Shown: positions 6,328 to 6,539 of the stretch, in pieces | How positions within the stretch are numbered: the first letter of the stretch is position 1 | Layout of the letters: every line of letters starts with the position of its first letter | Source of the DNA: Alphaproteobacteria bacterium | Lineage (GTDB): Bacteria; Pseudomonadota; Alphaproteobacteria; RS24 | DNA length: 6,539 nt | Direction of reading: 5' to 3' | Assembly (NCBI GenBank): GCA_022428185.1 | Contig: JAKMCZ010000141.1 | Span: 1 to 6,539 of the forward strand | Program-made: the position numbers and the translations under genes | The notes under the pieces: generated by a model | Told to the model about the DNA's origin: nothing | Databases searched by the model: none | What the model saw: only the letters and a program-made list of their open reading frames with translations

Positions 6328-6539
6328 CTACTGACTTGAAGCTTCTTCACCATCAGGCGCGGCTTCATCAGAACAAAGGCGTGTGGTGATTTCATCGCCG
6401 TCTATCAAAGTTACATAAATGTTGCTGTCAGGCATCTCATCGGTAAGGTCATATTCATCTGCCCCTGCACCAGCGCCTACGGTGTTTGGCGATAAACTTA
6501 TAGTGTCGTCGTGAATGCTGCCCACCTGTATAATTCCGG
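6328..6539 (-). CDS. 3' end of an unrecognised gene, cut by the window edge
   Basis: An open frame enters from the right edge and ends in TAG at 6330-6328, giving 69 visible residues. A GTG at 6525 could be a start, but the frame stays open to the edge and I see no ribosome site there, so this is probably the C-terminus of a longer protein. The visible part is acidic with several Gly and Ala (TVGAGAGADEYDLTDEMPD), has one Cys (LCSDE) and ends in an acidic, Ser-rich tail (EEASSQ). The terminator right after its stop supports a real gene end. The Gly/Asp-rich make-up would suit an exported or pilin-like protein, but I do not recognise the family. Confidence 0.6.
   Translation of the reverse strand, partial: GIIQVGSIHDDTISLSPNTVGAGAGADEYDLTDEMPDSNIYVTLIDGDEITTRLCSDEAAPDGEEASSQ

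Overview
This window looks like chromosomal DNA of a Gram-negative bacterium. It encodes a type IV pilin-like protein, a TPR-plus-beta-barrel outer-membrane protein ending in Phe, and a large exported FecR-domain protein. The phylum is probably Proteobacteria. A marine-type alphaproteobacterium is my guess from the general look of the proteins, and nothing here proves it. I see no rRNA, tRNA, CRISPR array, insertion sequence or phage gene.

Left part (1-1305, + strand): two TetR-family regulators lie in tandem, 44 bases apart. Their DNA-binding domains are clearly similar to each other, and the C-terminal halves also align in places, so they look like an old tandem duplication. Their targets cannot be read from the window.

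Middle and right part (1310-6263, - strand): a tight three-gene run, read from right to left. It holds a Cys-rich type IV pilin-like protein (6263-5571), a TPR/beta-barrel outer-membrane protein (5557-4280) and a 986-residue exported protein with a FecR domain (4270-1310). The gaps are 13 and 9 bases, and the Shine-Dalgarno of the last gene overlaps the stop of the barrel gene, so they are very probably one operon. Their last gene runs tail to tail into the second TetR gene with 4 bases between stops.

Right edge (6328-6539, - strand): the 3' end of another gene, cut by the window, followed by a good rho-independent terminator (6278-6326) that sits just before the pilin ribosome binding site.

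Working model (inference): the operon builds a cell-surface structure. The barrel protein, whose layout resembles Slam-type surface-protein translocators, could export or anchor the large FecR-domain protein, with the pilin-like protein as a partner appendage or pseudopilus component. No gene symbol can be assigned with confidence.
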